Notes: generated from the letters alone by a model not told the origin. Counted from the stretch's first letter, positions 40,505-48,603 are shown. The stretch is 64,000 bases of DNA from Vreelandella maris (GCF_013371085.1 NZ_JABWCV010000004.1:62001-126000), one strand, 5' to 3'. A program made the numbers and translations.

Positions 40505-42020
40505 AAGCGGCGGCTTCCATAAACGCCTGCTCCTGCTCCAAGTCGGTACTCAGCAGGGTGGGTTCATCACTGGCAGGCAGCGTGATGGTCAGGCTATCGC
40601 TGTCAGCGCTTATCTCCGGCAGCGAGGGAGCGGTTTCAGGGCGCGAATGATTAAGCAGTACGGCTAAACGTAGCAGCCGGGCGAGCTTCTGCGTCACTTC
40701 CTGTTGCGCGTCGGGCAAAGCCTGCCACTCTTTAAGCGGAAATTTGCGTCGATGCGCGCGCACCAGAAACGCCAACCGCCGCTGTTCAGGACGGGAGAAG
40801 CCAGCGAGATCGGAGTGCTCCAGCAGGTACGCACCGTGGCGATGAAATTGGCTGTGGGAAATCGCCAAGCCGATTTCATGCACATGGCTAGCCCACTGCA
40901 AATAGCGCGCTTGATCGGGGTTGAGCGACCACGCGTGGCGTACCTGATGGAATAAGCGCTCAGCGGTGTTGGCGACATTAAGCCCCTGGCGCGTATCGAC
41001 ATCGTAGGTGCGCTGCAGCGACTCCAGGCTTTTCGAGCGCGAGTCTTCTGCGGTATTACGCCCGGCCATATCGTAGAGCACGCCTTCACGCAGAGCGCCG
41101 TCGGCGAAGCGCATTTGGGTTAAATCGAAGGCTTCAAAAATGGCCCCGAGAATGGCAATCCCCGCCGGGAAAACCTTGGCGCGGTCGGCTTTGAGTCCGT
41201 CCAGCTCGACTTTTTCCAGCTGTTTGCACTTGAGCAGACGCTCGCGCAGTTTCTTTAAGCCGCCGCGGGTAATAACGCCTTCATGGGGCGTATCGCCGTA
41301 AGCGTAAAGTACGCTGGCGGCGGCCTTGATTGTGCCGCTGGAGCCGACTGGGTCATCCCAGCCCAGGCGCTGATAGGGGCGCTGAATATTGGCAAGCTCC
41401 GAAAGGGCCGCCAGCTCGGCGCGGCGCATGCGCTTTTCGTTTAACTCACCGTCGGGGAAGAAGCGCCGTGAAAAAGTGACGCAGCCCATTCGTAGGCTTT
41501 CCAGCGCCTTAGGCTCAAACGCCTCGCCGATGATGAATTCGGTCGAGCCGCCGCCAATGTCGACGATTAATCGACGGCCACTTTCGGCCAGGGCGTGGGC
41601 GGCACCCAAATAAATCAGCCGAGCCTCTTCGCGCCCAGCAATAATTTCGATGGCGTGACCTAATTGGGCCTCAGCGCGTTCGATAAATGCTTGGCTATTA
41701 TGCGCATCGCGTAACGCGTTAGTGCCCACGATGCGCAAATTGGCGTTGGTAATATCGCTTAAAAAGGGCGCGAAGCGGCCTAAGCAGTCTAGCGCGCGCT
41801 GCATAGCCGCCTCGCTCAGCATGCCGTCATCGTCTAAGCCTGCGGCGAGCTGCACTTTTTCACCCAAGCGGGCCACCACCTGGAGGCGTTCATGCTGGTA
41901 GTTGGCCACCAGTAGGTGAAAGCTGTTGGAGCCCAGGTCAATGGCGGCGAATCGCTGCGGCGCGCCGCTGTTTGCCTCAGCGGCAGAGGCGTCAATGGGG
42001 AGCAAAATGTCCTTGGGCAT
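40467..42020 (-). CDS. ppx: Exopolyphosphatase
   Basis: Ppx releases phosphate from the ends of polyphosphate. The 517-residue protein has the ASKHA actin-like fold: AAIDLGSNSFHLLVA near 25-39 (phosphate loop 1), IVDIGGGSTEFI near 150 (loop 2), and a C-terminal HD-like domain with ASHVHEIGLAISH near 390. GppA (pppGpp phosphatase) is the close alternative; length and the position next to rho favour Ppx. It is convergent with tilS and divergent from rho. Confidence 0.92.
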   Translation of the reverse strand: MPKDILLPIDASAAEANSGAPQRFAAIDLGSNSFHLLVANYQHERLQVVARLGEKVQLAAGLDDDGMLSEAAMQRALDCLGRFAPFLSDITNANLRIVGTNALRDAHNSQAFIERAEAQLGHAIEIIAGREEARLIYLGAAHALAESGRRLIVDIGGGSTEFIIGEAFEPKALESLRMGCVTFSRRFFPDGELNEKRMRRAELAALSELANIQRPYQRLGWDDPVGSSGTIKAAASVLYAYGDTPHEGVITRGGLKKLRERLLKCKQLEKVELDGLKADRAKVFPAGIAILGAIFEAFDLTQMRFADGALREGVLYDMAGRNTAEDSRSKSLESLQRTYDVDTRQGLNVANTAERLFHQVRHAWSLNPDQARYLQWASHVHEIGLAISHSQFHRHGAYLLEHSDLAGFSRPEQRRLAFLVRAHRRKFPLKEWQALPDAQQEVTQKLARLLRLAVLLNHSRPETAPSLPEISADSDSLTITLPASDEPTLLSTDLEQEQAFMEAAAFKLLIQQGKSDG

Positions 42021-42569
42021 GAGCTTTCCTTCGTGTTGGCTGTGCCAAGGTTGCGGTGACCTTTATCTATTGTCAATTGCAAAGGCTTGCGTTTGTCGCG
42101 GGGCTTGACTACCATCGAGCTACTGGCTTGATCTGACCTGGTTAGTTAGTGTGTCCACAAGTACTTCGTTGTTAAGATCGTTTGGATAGACCGTTTAGAT
42201 AGAAGGCTTAAATAGACAGTTTAGATAAATCATCTTGCATGCGTCGTTCAAGTACGGCACCTTGGTCGCCCCAGACGTTATTCATTGTTTATCCCGTTAG
42301 CGTCAGCCAGAATTCCAAGTCGTCAGATAGCCCACTGGTTCAACCACTCTTCCTGTGTGAACCAGAGTAGACAAGTGTTAGCACCCTCGAGTTGAGTCTT
42401 AATAACAACTAGCAGCAGCGTTGTTAGTTAAGTCCAACGCCGTTCCTTTCATCTTCGAGCGCGTGCCTTTACCGGGGTCTGAACGCATCACACGGCGTCA
42501 CTTTCACGCCTCCTGTCTTACTCCCGGCGCCTGGCGCCCAGCTTCCATGAGCAACTTTCTAACACACCG
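42021..42569 (+). promoter_or_regulatory. Long ppx-rho intergenic region and rho leader
   Basis: No protein gene is seen in these 549 bp. They contain a 12-14 bp tandem repeat (42180-42230), an 8-bp perfect hairpin (42335-42342 with 42358-42365), a 7-bp hairpin (42403-42409 with 42420-42426), and a C/T-rich, G-poor stretch from about 42440 to the rho start. In E. coli the rho leader is the site of Rho-dependent autoregulation; the C-rich stretch fits that, as an inference. No convincing -10/-35 was found for either gene. Confidence 0.5.
42180..42230. repeat. 12-14 bp imperfect tandem repeat in the rho leader region
   Basis: Four units with a TTTRGATA-like core start at 42180, 42193, 42207 and 42219. 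The spacing varies (13, 14, 12). Confidence 0.55.
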
Positions 42570-43829
42570 ATGAATCTCACTGAACTCAAGCAAAAAACCG
42601 TTCCCGAGCTCCTCGATATCGCCCATGAAATGGGTATTGATAACCTGGCCCGTTCGCGCAAGCAGGACATCATTTTCGCCATCCTCAAGAAACACGCCAA
42701 AAGTGGCGAGGATATTTACGGCGACGGTGTGCTGGAAATTCTTCAGGATGGCTTCGGCTTCCTGCGTAGCGCTGACAGCTCGTATCTCGCCGGTCCCGAC
42801 GATATTTATATATCGCCTTCGCAGATCCGCCGTTTCAATCTGCGCAAGGGTGACTCCATTTCCGGCAAAATCCGTCCGCCGAAGGAGGGTGAGCGTTATT
42901 TCGCCCTGCTGAAGGTCAGTCAAATCAACTTTGACCGTCCGGAGAATGCCAAGCACAAGATTCTGTTTGAGAACTTGACGCCACTGTTCCCAGACGATCG
43001 CATGCGTATGGAGATCGGTAACGGCTCCACGGAAGACCTTACCGCGCGGATCATCGATCTAACCGCGCCGATTGGTAAAGGCCAACGTGGTTTGCTGGTA
43101 TCGCCGCCGAAGGCGGGTAAAACGCTGATGTTGCAAAACATCGCGACCTCCATCACGCGCAACAACCCAGAGTGTCATTTGATCGTTCTGCTGATTGATG
43201 AACGCCCTGAGGAAGTGACCGAAATGTCGCGCACCGTGCGTGGCGAAGTAGTGGCATCGACCTTCGATGAGCCGCCAGCGCGTCACGTGCAAGTGGCCGA
43301 AATGGTTATCGAGAAAGCCAAGCGTTTGGTTGAGCACAAGAAAGACGTGGTCATCCTGCTCGACTCGATTACTCGTCTCGCGCGTGCCTACAACACCGTG
43401 GTACCCAGCTCCGGCAAAGTGCTCACCGGTGGTGTCGATGCCCACGCCCTTGAAAAGCCGAAACGTTTCTTTGGTGCGGCGCGTAATATCGAAGAGGGCG
43501 GCAGCCTGACGATTATCGCCACGGCGCTGGTCGACACCGGCTCCAAGATGGACGAAGTCATCTTCGAAGAGTTCAAGGGTACCGGTAACATGGAAGCCCA
43601 CCTGGACCGCAAACTGGCCGAGCGTCGCGTATTCCCGGCGATCAATATTCGTCGCAGTGGCACCCGTCGTGAAGACCTGCTGGCCTCTGAGGATGAAATG
43701 CAGCGCATGTGGATTCTGCGCAAGCTGCTTAATCCGATGGAAGACACCGCCGCCACTGAATTCCTGATTGACCGTCTGAAAGATACCAAGACCAATCTTG
43801 AGTTCTTTGAAGCGATGAAGCGCCGCTAG
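42570..43829 (+). CDS. rho: Transcription termination factor Rho
   Basis: Rho is a hexameric RNA helicase that ends untranslated transcripts. The product is 419 residues, identical in length to E. coli Rho. The N-terminal domain ([18 protein letters not shown]) leads into the primary RNA site ([20 protein letters not shown] near 61). The Walker A motif is [12 protein letters not shown] near 178, with the Walker B-like [16 protein letters not shown] near 260. No Shine-Dalgarno sequence is visible before the ATG (the preceding bases are CTAACACACCG), which is unusual for this window. Confidence 0.98.
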   Translation: MNLTELKQKTVPELLDIAHEMGIDNLARSRKQDIIFAILKKHAKSGEDIYGDGVLEILQDGFGFLRSADSSYLAGPDDIYISPSQIRRFNLRKGDSISGKIRPPKEGERYFALLKVSQINFDRPENAKHKILFENLTPLFPDDRMRMEIGNGSTEDLTARIIDLTAPIGKGQRGLLVSPPKAGKTLMLQNIATSITRNNPECHLIVLLIDERPEEVTEMSRTVRGEVVASTFDEPPARHVQVAEMVIEKAKRLVEHKKDVVILLDSITRLARAYNTVVPSSGKVLTGGVDAHALEKPKRFFGAARNIEEGGSLTIIATALVDTGSKMDEVIFEEFKGTGNMEAHLDRKLAERRVFPAINIRRSGTRREDLLASEDEMQRMWILRKLLNPMEDTAATEFLIDRLKDTKTNLEFFEAMKRR

Positions 43830-43845
43830 TATTTAGTCAATAAGG

Positions 43846-43863
43846 GCGCCGCTGACGCGGCGC
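43846..43863. other. Hairpin in the rho-ubiD gap
   Basis: Seven G/C pairs (43846-43852 with 43857-43863) are closed by TGAC. No T run is present, so it is a weak or Rho-independent-like element only. Confidence 0.5.
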
Positions 43864-43886
43864 ATTCGCCAGCCAGGGAGCGTGCC

Positions 43887-45377
43887 TTGAAGTACAAAGA
43901 CTTGCGTGAGTTCATCGCGGCGCTTGAAGCGCAGGGTGAGCTCAAGCGTATTTCCGTCGAAGTCGATCCTTATCTGGAAATCACCGAAATTTGCGACCGC
44001 ACGCTACGTGCCGGTGGCCCGGCGCTGCTGTTTGAAAACGTCAAAGGCCACGACATGCCGCTGCTCGGTAACTTGTTTGGCACCCCTAAACGGGTCGCGC
44101 TTGGCATGGGACAAGATTCGGTAGAAGCGCTAAGAGAAGTGGGTAAGCTGTTGGCTTTCCTCAAGGAGCCTGATCCGCCCAAGGGCTTGAAAGATGCCTG
44201 GGACAAGCTGCCGATCTTCAAGCAAGTGCTCAGTATGGGCCCCAAAAACGTCAAGCATGCGCCGGTACAAGAAGTGGTGTATGAAGACGACGAGGTCGAT
44301 CTTGGCCTGCTGCCGATTCAGCACTGCTGGCCAGGCGATGCAGGGCCGCTGGTTACCTGGCCGCTGGTGATTACCAAAGGGCCGAACAAGAAGCGCCAAA
44401 ATCTAGGAATTTACCGACAGCAAAAGATTGGCAAGAACCGGCTGATTATGCGTTGGCTATCCCATCGTGGCGGCGCCTTGGATTTTCTGGAGTTCCAAAA
44501 AAGCCATCCTGGCGAGCCTTTCCCGGTCGCGGTGGCGCTGGGTGCCGACCCGGCGACGATTTTGGGCGCCGTAACCCCCGTGCCGGACTCGCTTTCAGAA
44601 TACGCCTTTGCGGGCCTGCTGCGTGGTTCACGCACCGAGCTTGTAAAGTGCGGTCATGCGGATCTTGATGTGCCTGCATCGAGCGAGATTATCCTCGAAG
44701 GCTTTATCTATCCGGACGACATGGCGGCGGAAGGCCCCTTTGGTGACCACACTGGTTATTACAATGAGGTCGATCACTTCCCGGTATTTACCGTCACGCG
44801 CATGACCATGCGCCGTGATGCGATTTACCACTCGACCTACACCGGGCGCCCGCCGGACGAGCCGGCCATTCTGGGCGTGGCCCTGAACGAAGTGTTTGTG
44901 CCCATTCTGTGCAAGCAGTTTCCCGAAATTGTCGACTTCTACCTGCCGCCGGAAGGCTGCTCTTATCGTATGGCGGTCGTGACGATGAAGAAGCAGTACC
45001 CCGGACACGCCAAGCGCGTCATGATGGGTGTCTGGAGTTTCCTCCGCCAGTTTATGTACACCAAGTTTGTGATCGTGCTGGATGACGATGTGGATGCGCG
45101 TAACTGGGAAGACGTGATCTGGGCGATCACCACGCGGATGGACCCCGCACGGGACACCGTCATGGTCGAGAATACGCCGATCGATTACCTCGATTTCGCC
45201 TCGCCGGTCTCAGGCCTTGGCTCGAAAATGGGGCTTGATGCCACCAACAAGTGGCCGGGAGAGACCGATCGCGAATGGGGCACCCCTATTGTGATGGACG
45301 AAGCGGTTAAAGCGCGGGTAGATGAACGCTGGGAAGCACTGGGCATTGGCCTGGCGTTACCGCCCTCTCGCCTTTGA
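43887..45377 (+). CDS. ubiD: 4-hydroxy-3-polyprenylbenzoate decarboxylase
   Basis: UbiD is the prenyl-FMN-dependent decarboxylase of ubiquinone synthesis. The 496-residue protein matches E. coli UbiD through [35 protein letters not shown] and [17 protein letters not shown], and the catalytic region with [12 protein letters not shown] near 280. The start is the TTG at 43887 behind CAGGGAG, giving MKYKDLREF. The flavin reductase gene follows, as ubiD-fre in E. coli. Confidence 0.96.
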   Translation: MKYKDLREFIAALEAQGELKRISVEVDPYLEITEICDRTLRAGGPALLFENVKGHDMPLLGNLFGTPKRVALGMGQDSVEALREVGKLLAFLKEPDPPKGLKDAWDKLPIFKQVLSMGPKNVKHAPVQEVVYEDDEVDLGLLPIQHCWPGDAGPLVTWPLVITKGPNKKRQNLGIYRQQKIGKNRLIMRWLSHRGGALDFLEFQKSHPGEPFPVAVALGADPATILGAVTPVPDSLSEYAFAGLLRGSRTELVKCGHADLDVPASSEIILEGFIYPDDMAAEGPFGDHTGYYNEVDHFPVFTVTRMTMRRDAIYHSTYTGRPPDEPAILGVALNEVFVPILCKQFPEIVDFYLPPEGCSYRMAVVTMKKQYPGHAKRVMMGVWSFLRQFMYTKFVIVLDDDVDARNWEDVIWAITTRMDPARDTVMVENTPIDYLDFASPVSGLGSKMGLDATNKWPGETDREWGTPIVMDEAVKARVDERWEALGIGLALPPSRL

Positions 45378-45438
45378 TAGACTGAAGACAGCCGTTGATC
45401 ATGCGTATCGCTGACCGAATTTGTTAAAAGAGGCTTTC

Positions 45439-46179
45439 ATGAGTGCAAGGACGTTGACTTGCCAAGTCACCGAGGTTGAGAACTTAAACCCCGATGTGTT
45501 TGGCGTAACGCTAGCCGGGCGCGCCGAAGCCATGCAGCATGCGCCGGGGCAATATTTAGAACTGAAGATAGACGACACAACCTGGGTACCGTTTTCGATT
45601 GCCAGCGCTGAACGGGGCGATGGCATCATTGAACTACATATCCAACACTGGCCAGAACGGGATAACTCCGCGCGGTTACGTGAGCTGCTTCAGGTGGCCA
45701 ACCAGCTTACCTTGCGTTTGCCGTGTGGGGATTGCGTGTTGGATCGTCAGAGCGAGCGGCCATTAATGCTGATAGCCGCTGGCACCGGTTTCTCGCAGAT
45801 GAAAGCGATTATTGAAGCAGTACTCCACGAGCAGCCAGAGCGTGAAATTTCGCTATGGTGGGCAGCGCGTGAACATCGCGACCTGTACTTGGAGCAATTG
45901 GCGAGTTCGTGGGCGCAAACCCATGCTAACGTCTCGTTTCATGCAGTGACCGAGCTTCCGTTAGAAGAGCCGATGGCAGTGGGCGAGCGGATCAACCACC
46001 ACCAGGGGCGTGTTGACCAAGTCTTGAAAGACGCAGAGATAACGCCGGACACCCATGATGTATATATCTCGGGTTCACCCGGCATGGTATATGCCTGCTT
46101 GGATGTGCTCGAGACGAAAGGCGTGAAGCTTGAGCGAGTGTTTTCGGATGTGTTTGCCTACGCCCCTCGAACTACTTAA
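45439..46179 (+). CDS. fre: NAD(P)H-flavin reductase
   Basis: The 246-residue protein is related to E. coli Fre. The FAD/FMN domain has APGQYLELKI and VPFSIASAERG (RxYS-type site, here V-P-F-S), and the NAD(P) domain has LIAAGTGFSQMKAI near 110 and a C-terminal YISGSPGMVYACLDVL. There is no 2Fe-2S domain. It probably supplies reduced flavin, perhaps for the UbiX/UbiD system next door, an inference from position. The ATG at 45439 follows AGAGGC. Confidence 0.9.
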   Translation: MSARTLTCQVTEVENLNPDVFGVTLAGRAEAMQHAPGQYLELKIDDTTWVPFSIASAERGDGIIELHIQHWPERDNSARLRELLQVANQLTLRLPCGDCVLDRQSERPLMLIAAGTGFSQMKAIIEAVLHEQPEREISLWWAAREHRDLYLEQLASSWAQTHANVSFHAVTELPLEEPMAVGERINHHQGRVDQVLKDAEITPDTHDVYISGSPGMVYACLDVLETKGVKLERVFSDVFAYAPRTT

Positions 46180-46238
46180 TATGACCGCAGGTTTTTTAAG
46201 ACTCCCCTGATATAGCGTTGATAAAAAAGGAGGCTAAC

Positions 46239-46367
46239 ATGGCCCATCACGACGAAGACTATAAAGACGAATCTGGCTTTTTATCCATTTTTCTCGGCAT
46301 AGTGGTATTGGTTAGCATGGCAGCACTGCCCGCGACGATTGGCTGGGTACAAGCTTTTAGCGGTTGA
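46239..46367 (+). CDS. 42-residue single-span membrane protein
   Basis: This short ORF has a strong AAAGGAGG Shine-Dalgarno four bases before the ATG. The product has a charged, His/Asp-rich N-terminus (MAHHDEDYKDESG) followed by one hydrophobic segment at about 14-40 (FLSIFLGIVVLVSMAALPAT). I do not recognise it. It lies between fre and the aromatic leader, starting 59 bp after fre, and could share the fre transcript. A hairpin (46370-46374 with 46380-46384) follows the stop. Confidence 0.65.
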   Translation: MAHHDEDYKDESGFLSIFLGIVVLVSMAALPATIGWVQAFSG

Positions 46368-46475
46368 GTGTTGCCATTTGCAACGCTTGCAGGCAGGATA
46401 AAAACCACAACATCATTGCGGCAGCCTTAGCGGACGATTCTTTCGGGCGAGCCATTACTAACGGAAACTAGAGAC

Positions 46476-46607
46476 ATGCAGCGACTCACCACGCCACACA
46501 CGATGAAACCACTGCCAGACATGGCTGATGGCGTGTGCGTGCTCATGGGTAGCGCAGGCTCTTATTGGTATTGGTTTAGCCACGGTGTGCCCTTGGCCGA
46601 CGCCTAA
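46476..46607 (+). CDS. Aromatic leader peptide of the DAHP synthase gene (Tyr-Trp-Tyr-Trp-Phe)
   Basis: This 43-codon ORF has consecutive aromatic codons at residues 30-34 (S-Y-W-Y-W-F, bases 46563-46577), nine codons before its stop. It is followed within 50 bp by an intrinsic terminator and lies 452 bp upstream of a DAHP synthase start. This is the layout of trpL/pheL-type attenuation leaders: a ribosome stalled at uncharged Tyr, Trp or Phe tRNA would let the antiterminator form. The Shine-Dalgarno is weak (AGAGA); internal ATGs at 46503, 46521 or 46545 could also start a shorter leader that keeps the aromatic run. Confidence 0.75.
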   Translation: MQRLTTPHTMKPLPDMADGVCVLMGSAGSYWYWFSHGVPLADA

Positions 46608-46685
46608 CGTCGCGCCACCAGGCACACCACTCGGTTGCCTGCCGCAAGCACAGAAGCCCCGGTCGGTAACCCCGCCGGGGCTTTT
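46554..46685 (+). promoter_or_regulatory. Transcription attenuator with alternative hairpins
   Basis: Pause/protector stem: 46584-46591 pairs perfectly with 46621-46628, extended by 46594-46596 with 46618-46620; 46554-46559 also pairs with 46637-46642. Antiterminator: 46633-46644 pairs with 46660-46671 (11 of 12 positions, two of them G-U). Terminator: 46654-46662 with 46675-46683. The antiterminator and terminator share 46660-46662 and are mutually exclusive. Pairings were found by eye. Confidence 0.7.
46654..46685 (+). terminator. Attenuator terminator
   Basis: A perfect 9-bp GC-rich stem (46654-46662 with 46675-46683) has a 12-nt loop. It ends in a T4 run, and a second T5 run follows after GGCG. 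Confidence 0.88.
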
Positions 46686-46754
46686 GGCGTTTTTAGTCCC
46701 TGCTACTAACGGGTTTGGTTAACTTTCATCACTATTTTATCAAGGAGCAGCATC

Positions 46755-46925
46755 ATGATTTATCGTGGACTGACTAACGCGTTCGCTACCGGCTATGTGG
46801 GCTATGGCTATGGCTATGGCTATGGTTGGCGATTTAGCGACGCGCGGTCGGTGCTAGCTGCCACCTCCGACCGCGTGCGCCTGGGTGGTCACCTAGTCAA
46901 ACGATGTAAGATTGCGGAGAATTAA
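46755..46925 (+). CDS. Small Gly-Tyr-repeat ORF coupled to the DAHP synthase gene
   Basis: A 56-codon ORF with a good AAGGAG before its ATG and a stop only 2 bp before the DAHP synthase start. Residues 13-27 read GYVGYGYGYGYGWRF, giving five Tyr codons at near-alternate positions followed by Trp and Phe. The DNA there is a GGCTAT repeat. An 11-bp hairpin begins 5 nt after the Phe codon. It could be a second leader or a coupling peptide for aromatic control. The remaining 29 residues are unremarkable and basic. It is not recognised as a known family. Confidence 0.6.
   Translation: MIYRGLTNAFATGYVGYGYGYGYGWRFSDARSVLAATSDRVRLGGHLVKRCKIAEN
46790..46823. repeat. GGCTAT hexanucleotide repeat
   Basis: Tandem GGCTAT units (one interrupted by GTG) lie inside the small ORF and encode the Gly-Tyr repeat. 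A repeat of this kind can change copy number by slippage in steps of two codons. Confidence 0.75.
46841..46877. promoter_or_regulatory. Strong hairpin inside the Gly-Tyr ORF
   Basis: 46841-46851 pairs with 46867-46877 over 11 bp (one G-U) with a 15-nt loop. Loop bases 46861-46865 can alternatively pair with 46884-46888, so two folds compete. There is no T run, so any effect would be on translation or RNA stability. Confidence 0.5.
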
Positions 46926-46927
46926 TC

Positions 46928-48013
46928 ATGAATGCGCCCATCAGCTCTGTTGTAAATAAACCAGCCGTCAATACTGCCCAGGTCACTTCGCAGCTTACGC
47001 CTACCACCTCTAAAAGGCTGCCTACCCCCGCCGAACTGCGTCAGCGTATCTCGTTAAGCGACCCGCTAAGTGAGCAAATTGCCCGCCAGCGTCACGCTGT
47101 ACAGCAAATCTTAAGCGGTCACGATGACCGTCTACTCGTGGTGGTCGGCCCCTGCTCAGTGCACGACCCTGATGCCGCGCTTGAGTACGCCGACCGCCTG
47201 GCAGCGCTCAGTGAAGAAGTGAGCGAGCAGATATTACCCGTGATGCGTGTCTACATTGAAAAACCCCGCACCACCGTGGGTTGGAAAGGGCTGGCCTACG
47301 ATCCTGATTTAGATGGCAGTGGCGATATGCCCCGCGGCCTGGCGCTCTCCCGTGAACTGATGCACGCCGTGGCGGCGCGTGGCCTGCCGGTGGCCACCGA
47401 GCTTCTGCAGCCGATGCTGGCACCTTATCTGGACGATTTGCTGAGCTGGGTCGCGATTGGTGCACGCACCACTGAATCGCAACTGCACCGGGAGCTGGCT
47501 AGTGATTTAGCCGCGGCGGTGGGGTTCAAGAATGCTACCAGTGGCGACGTTCAAGTCGCGATTGATGCCATGAGTGCGGCGGCCCACCCGCACCAGCGTT
47601 TTGCCGTCGATCCTCAAGGCCATCCGATCGTCCAGCAAACCATTGGCAACCCACACACCCACGTAGTACTGCGCGGTGGTCACGGTGAACCCAACTACCC
47701 GACTCAGCACGTACGAGCTGCTTCCACCGCACTACGTAACGCGGGCCAAAACCCACGGCTGATGGTGGATTGCAGCCACGCTAACGCACGTAAGGATCAC
47801 CGTCGCCAGAGCGAAGTGATGCTGGATGTACTCGCCCAGCGCCAGTCGGGGGAAGCCAATCTGGTGGCATTGATGTTGGAAAGCCATTTATTCGAAGGCA
47901 AGCAGCCGCTCAAGCCAGGTGCTATGCGCTACGGTGTTTCGGTGACCGACGCCTGCGTGGGCTGGGAGACTACCGAGCACTTACTTAAAACAGCCGCGGA
48001 GCGTTTGAGTTAA
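46928..48013 (+). CDS. 3-deoxy-7-phosphoheptulonate synthase, type I (DAHP synthase)
   Basis: This enzyme condenses PEP and erythrose-4-phosphate, the first shikimate pathway step. Family motifs in 361 residues: VVGPCSVHDPDAALEYADRL near 71, MRVYIEKPRTTVGWKG near 103, GARTTESQLHRELASD near 178, GFKNATSGDV near 198 and the metal-binding MVDCSHANARKDHRRQ near 278. It belongs to the AroF/AroG/AroH group; which amino acid inhibits it cannot be told from sequence by eye, so no symbol is given. The upstream leader suggests control by aromatic aminoacyl-tRNA levels. Confidence 0.95.
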   Translation: MNAPISSVVNKPAVNTAQVTSQLTPTTSKRLPTPAELRQRISLSDPLSEQIARQRHAVQQILSGHDDRLLVVVGPCSVHDPDAALEYADRLAALSEEVSEQILPVMRVYIEKPRTTVGWKGLAYDPDLDGSGDMPRGLALSRELMHAVAARGLPVATELLQPMLAPYLDDLLSWVAIGARTTESQLHRELASDLAAAVGFKNATSGDVQVAIDAMSAAAHPHQRFAVDPQGHPIVQQTIGNPHTHVVLRGGHGEPNYPTQHVRAASTALRNAGQNPRLMVDCSHANARKDHRRQSEVMLDVLAQRQSGEANLVALMLESHLFEGKQPLKPGAMRYGVSVTDACVGWETTEHLLKTAAERLS

Positions 48014-48039
48014 GTCTCGCTAACACTAGTACTTGTTTG

Positions 48040-48094
48040 CCATGGCCAGCCCCGTATCATAAGAAACTTATTTTGATGATGAGGCTGGCCATGG
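48040..48094. promoter_or_regulatory. 12-bp inverted repeat covering the start of the next gene
   Basis: 48040-48051 and 48083-48094 are perfect reverse complements, and 48056-48060 with 48076-48080 extends the fold inward. The right arm contains part of the Shine-Dalgarno and the ATG at 48091. No T run is present, so it fits a translation-blocking hairpin better than a terminator. Confidence 0.7.
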
Positions 48095-48603
48095 TATTTG
48101 CCCTAGAAGATCACGACCCTGAGACCTACCGCCGTAAAGCCCGCATGATCAGTTTTGCCATGGCAGGGCAACTGATTATTTTTGGCCTGCTGTTCTCCAT
48201 GCTGCTCACGACCACCTTTGGCAGCAGTCTTTGGCTCAACGCCCTTGGCGTACTACTTGGGTTACTGGCCACCAGTGCACTTTTTGCCGTGCTGCGTGAG
48301 CGCCCGTGGATGAAGGAAGTACGCTATGTTTGGCAGCTCAAACATCACTTGTCGCAAGTCAGCGGCTACCTTTCCCAGCTGCGTAAAGCAGTGGAAGAGA
48401 ATAATCGCACAGCCTTGGACCTGCTCACCTTCTATCACCAGGGCATGGCGCAGTTGGCAGAGCTTAACGGGCGTACCACCGACGACGATTCGGAGCGGCT
48501 GGCTGAAAAAATGCAGGTGAAGATCAAACGCGAAGAGCTGGGGTTGCCCCCGAAGGTGGAGAGTATCGATACCCATGACCTGCAGGCGTTCAAGCGCGGA
48601 TAA
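48091..48603 (+). CDS. DUF3087 family membrane protein
   Basis: The 170-residue protein starts MVFALEDHDPETYRRKAR, then has two hydrophobic segments (about 24-42 and 50-70). A cytoplasmic helical tail with WQLKHHLSQVSGYL and LLTFYHQGMAQLAELNG follows. This matches my recollection of DUF3087, a gammaproteobacterial family of unknown function. The ATG at 48091 has GAGG seven bases before it; earlier in-frame starts (48037, 48076, 48079) are possible. The start lies in a strong inverted repeat. Confidence 0.75.
   Translation: MVFALEDHDPETYRRKARMISFAMAGQLIIFGLLFSMLLTTTFGSSLWLNALGVLLGLLATSALFAVLRERPWMKEVRYVWQLKHHLSQVSGYLSQLRKAVEENNRTALDLLTFYHQGMAQLAELNGRTTDDDSERLAEKMQVKIKREELGLPPKVESIDTHDLQAFKRG

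Noticed and set aside
42239-42370. A 43-codon frame in the rho leader that could be a RhoL-like peptide
   Set aside because: No Shine-Dalgarno, no recognisable similarity to E. coli RhoL, and ordinary codon pattern for non-coding DNA.
46368-46475. Promoter for the aromatic leader, including TTGCCA/TTGCAA and GATAAA pieces near 46371-46402, and TyrR- or TrpR-like boxes
   Set aside because: Spacings are 20 or 13 bp and neither box matches its consensus, so no promoter or operator can be called.
46528-46722. A 64-codon frame over the attenuator, starting MACACSWVAQ
   Set aside because: It runs through the terminator hairpin and has no ribosome-binding site. The neighbouring frame with the aromatic run fits known leader layouts better.
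46790-46823. Possible CRISPR or minisatellite
   Set aside because: The unit is 6 bp without spacers and lies in frame in a small ORF. No CRISPR array occurs in the window.
48040-48094. Intrinsic terminator of the DAHP synthase gene
   Set aside because: The stem is strong, but no T run follows and the right arm contains the next gene's start codon.
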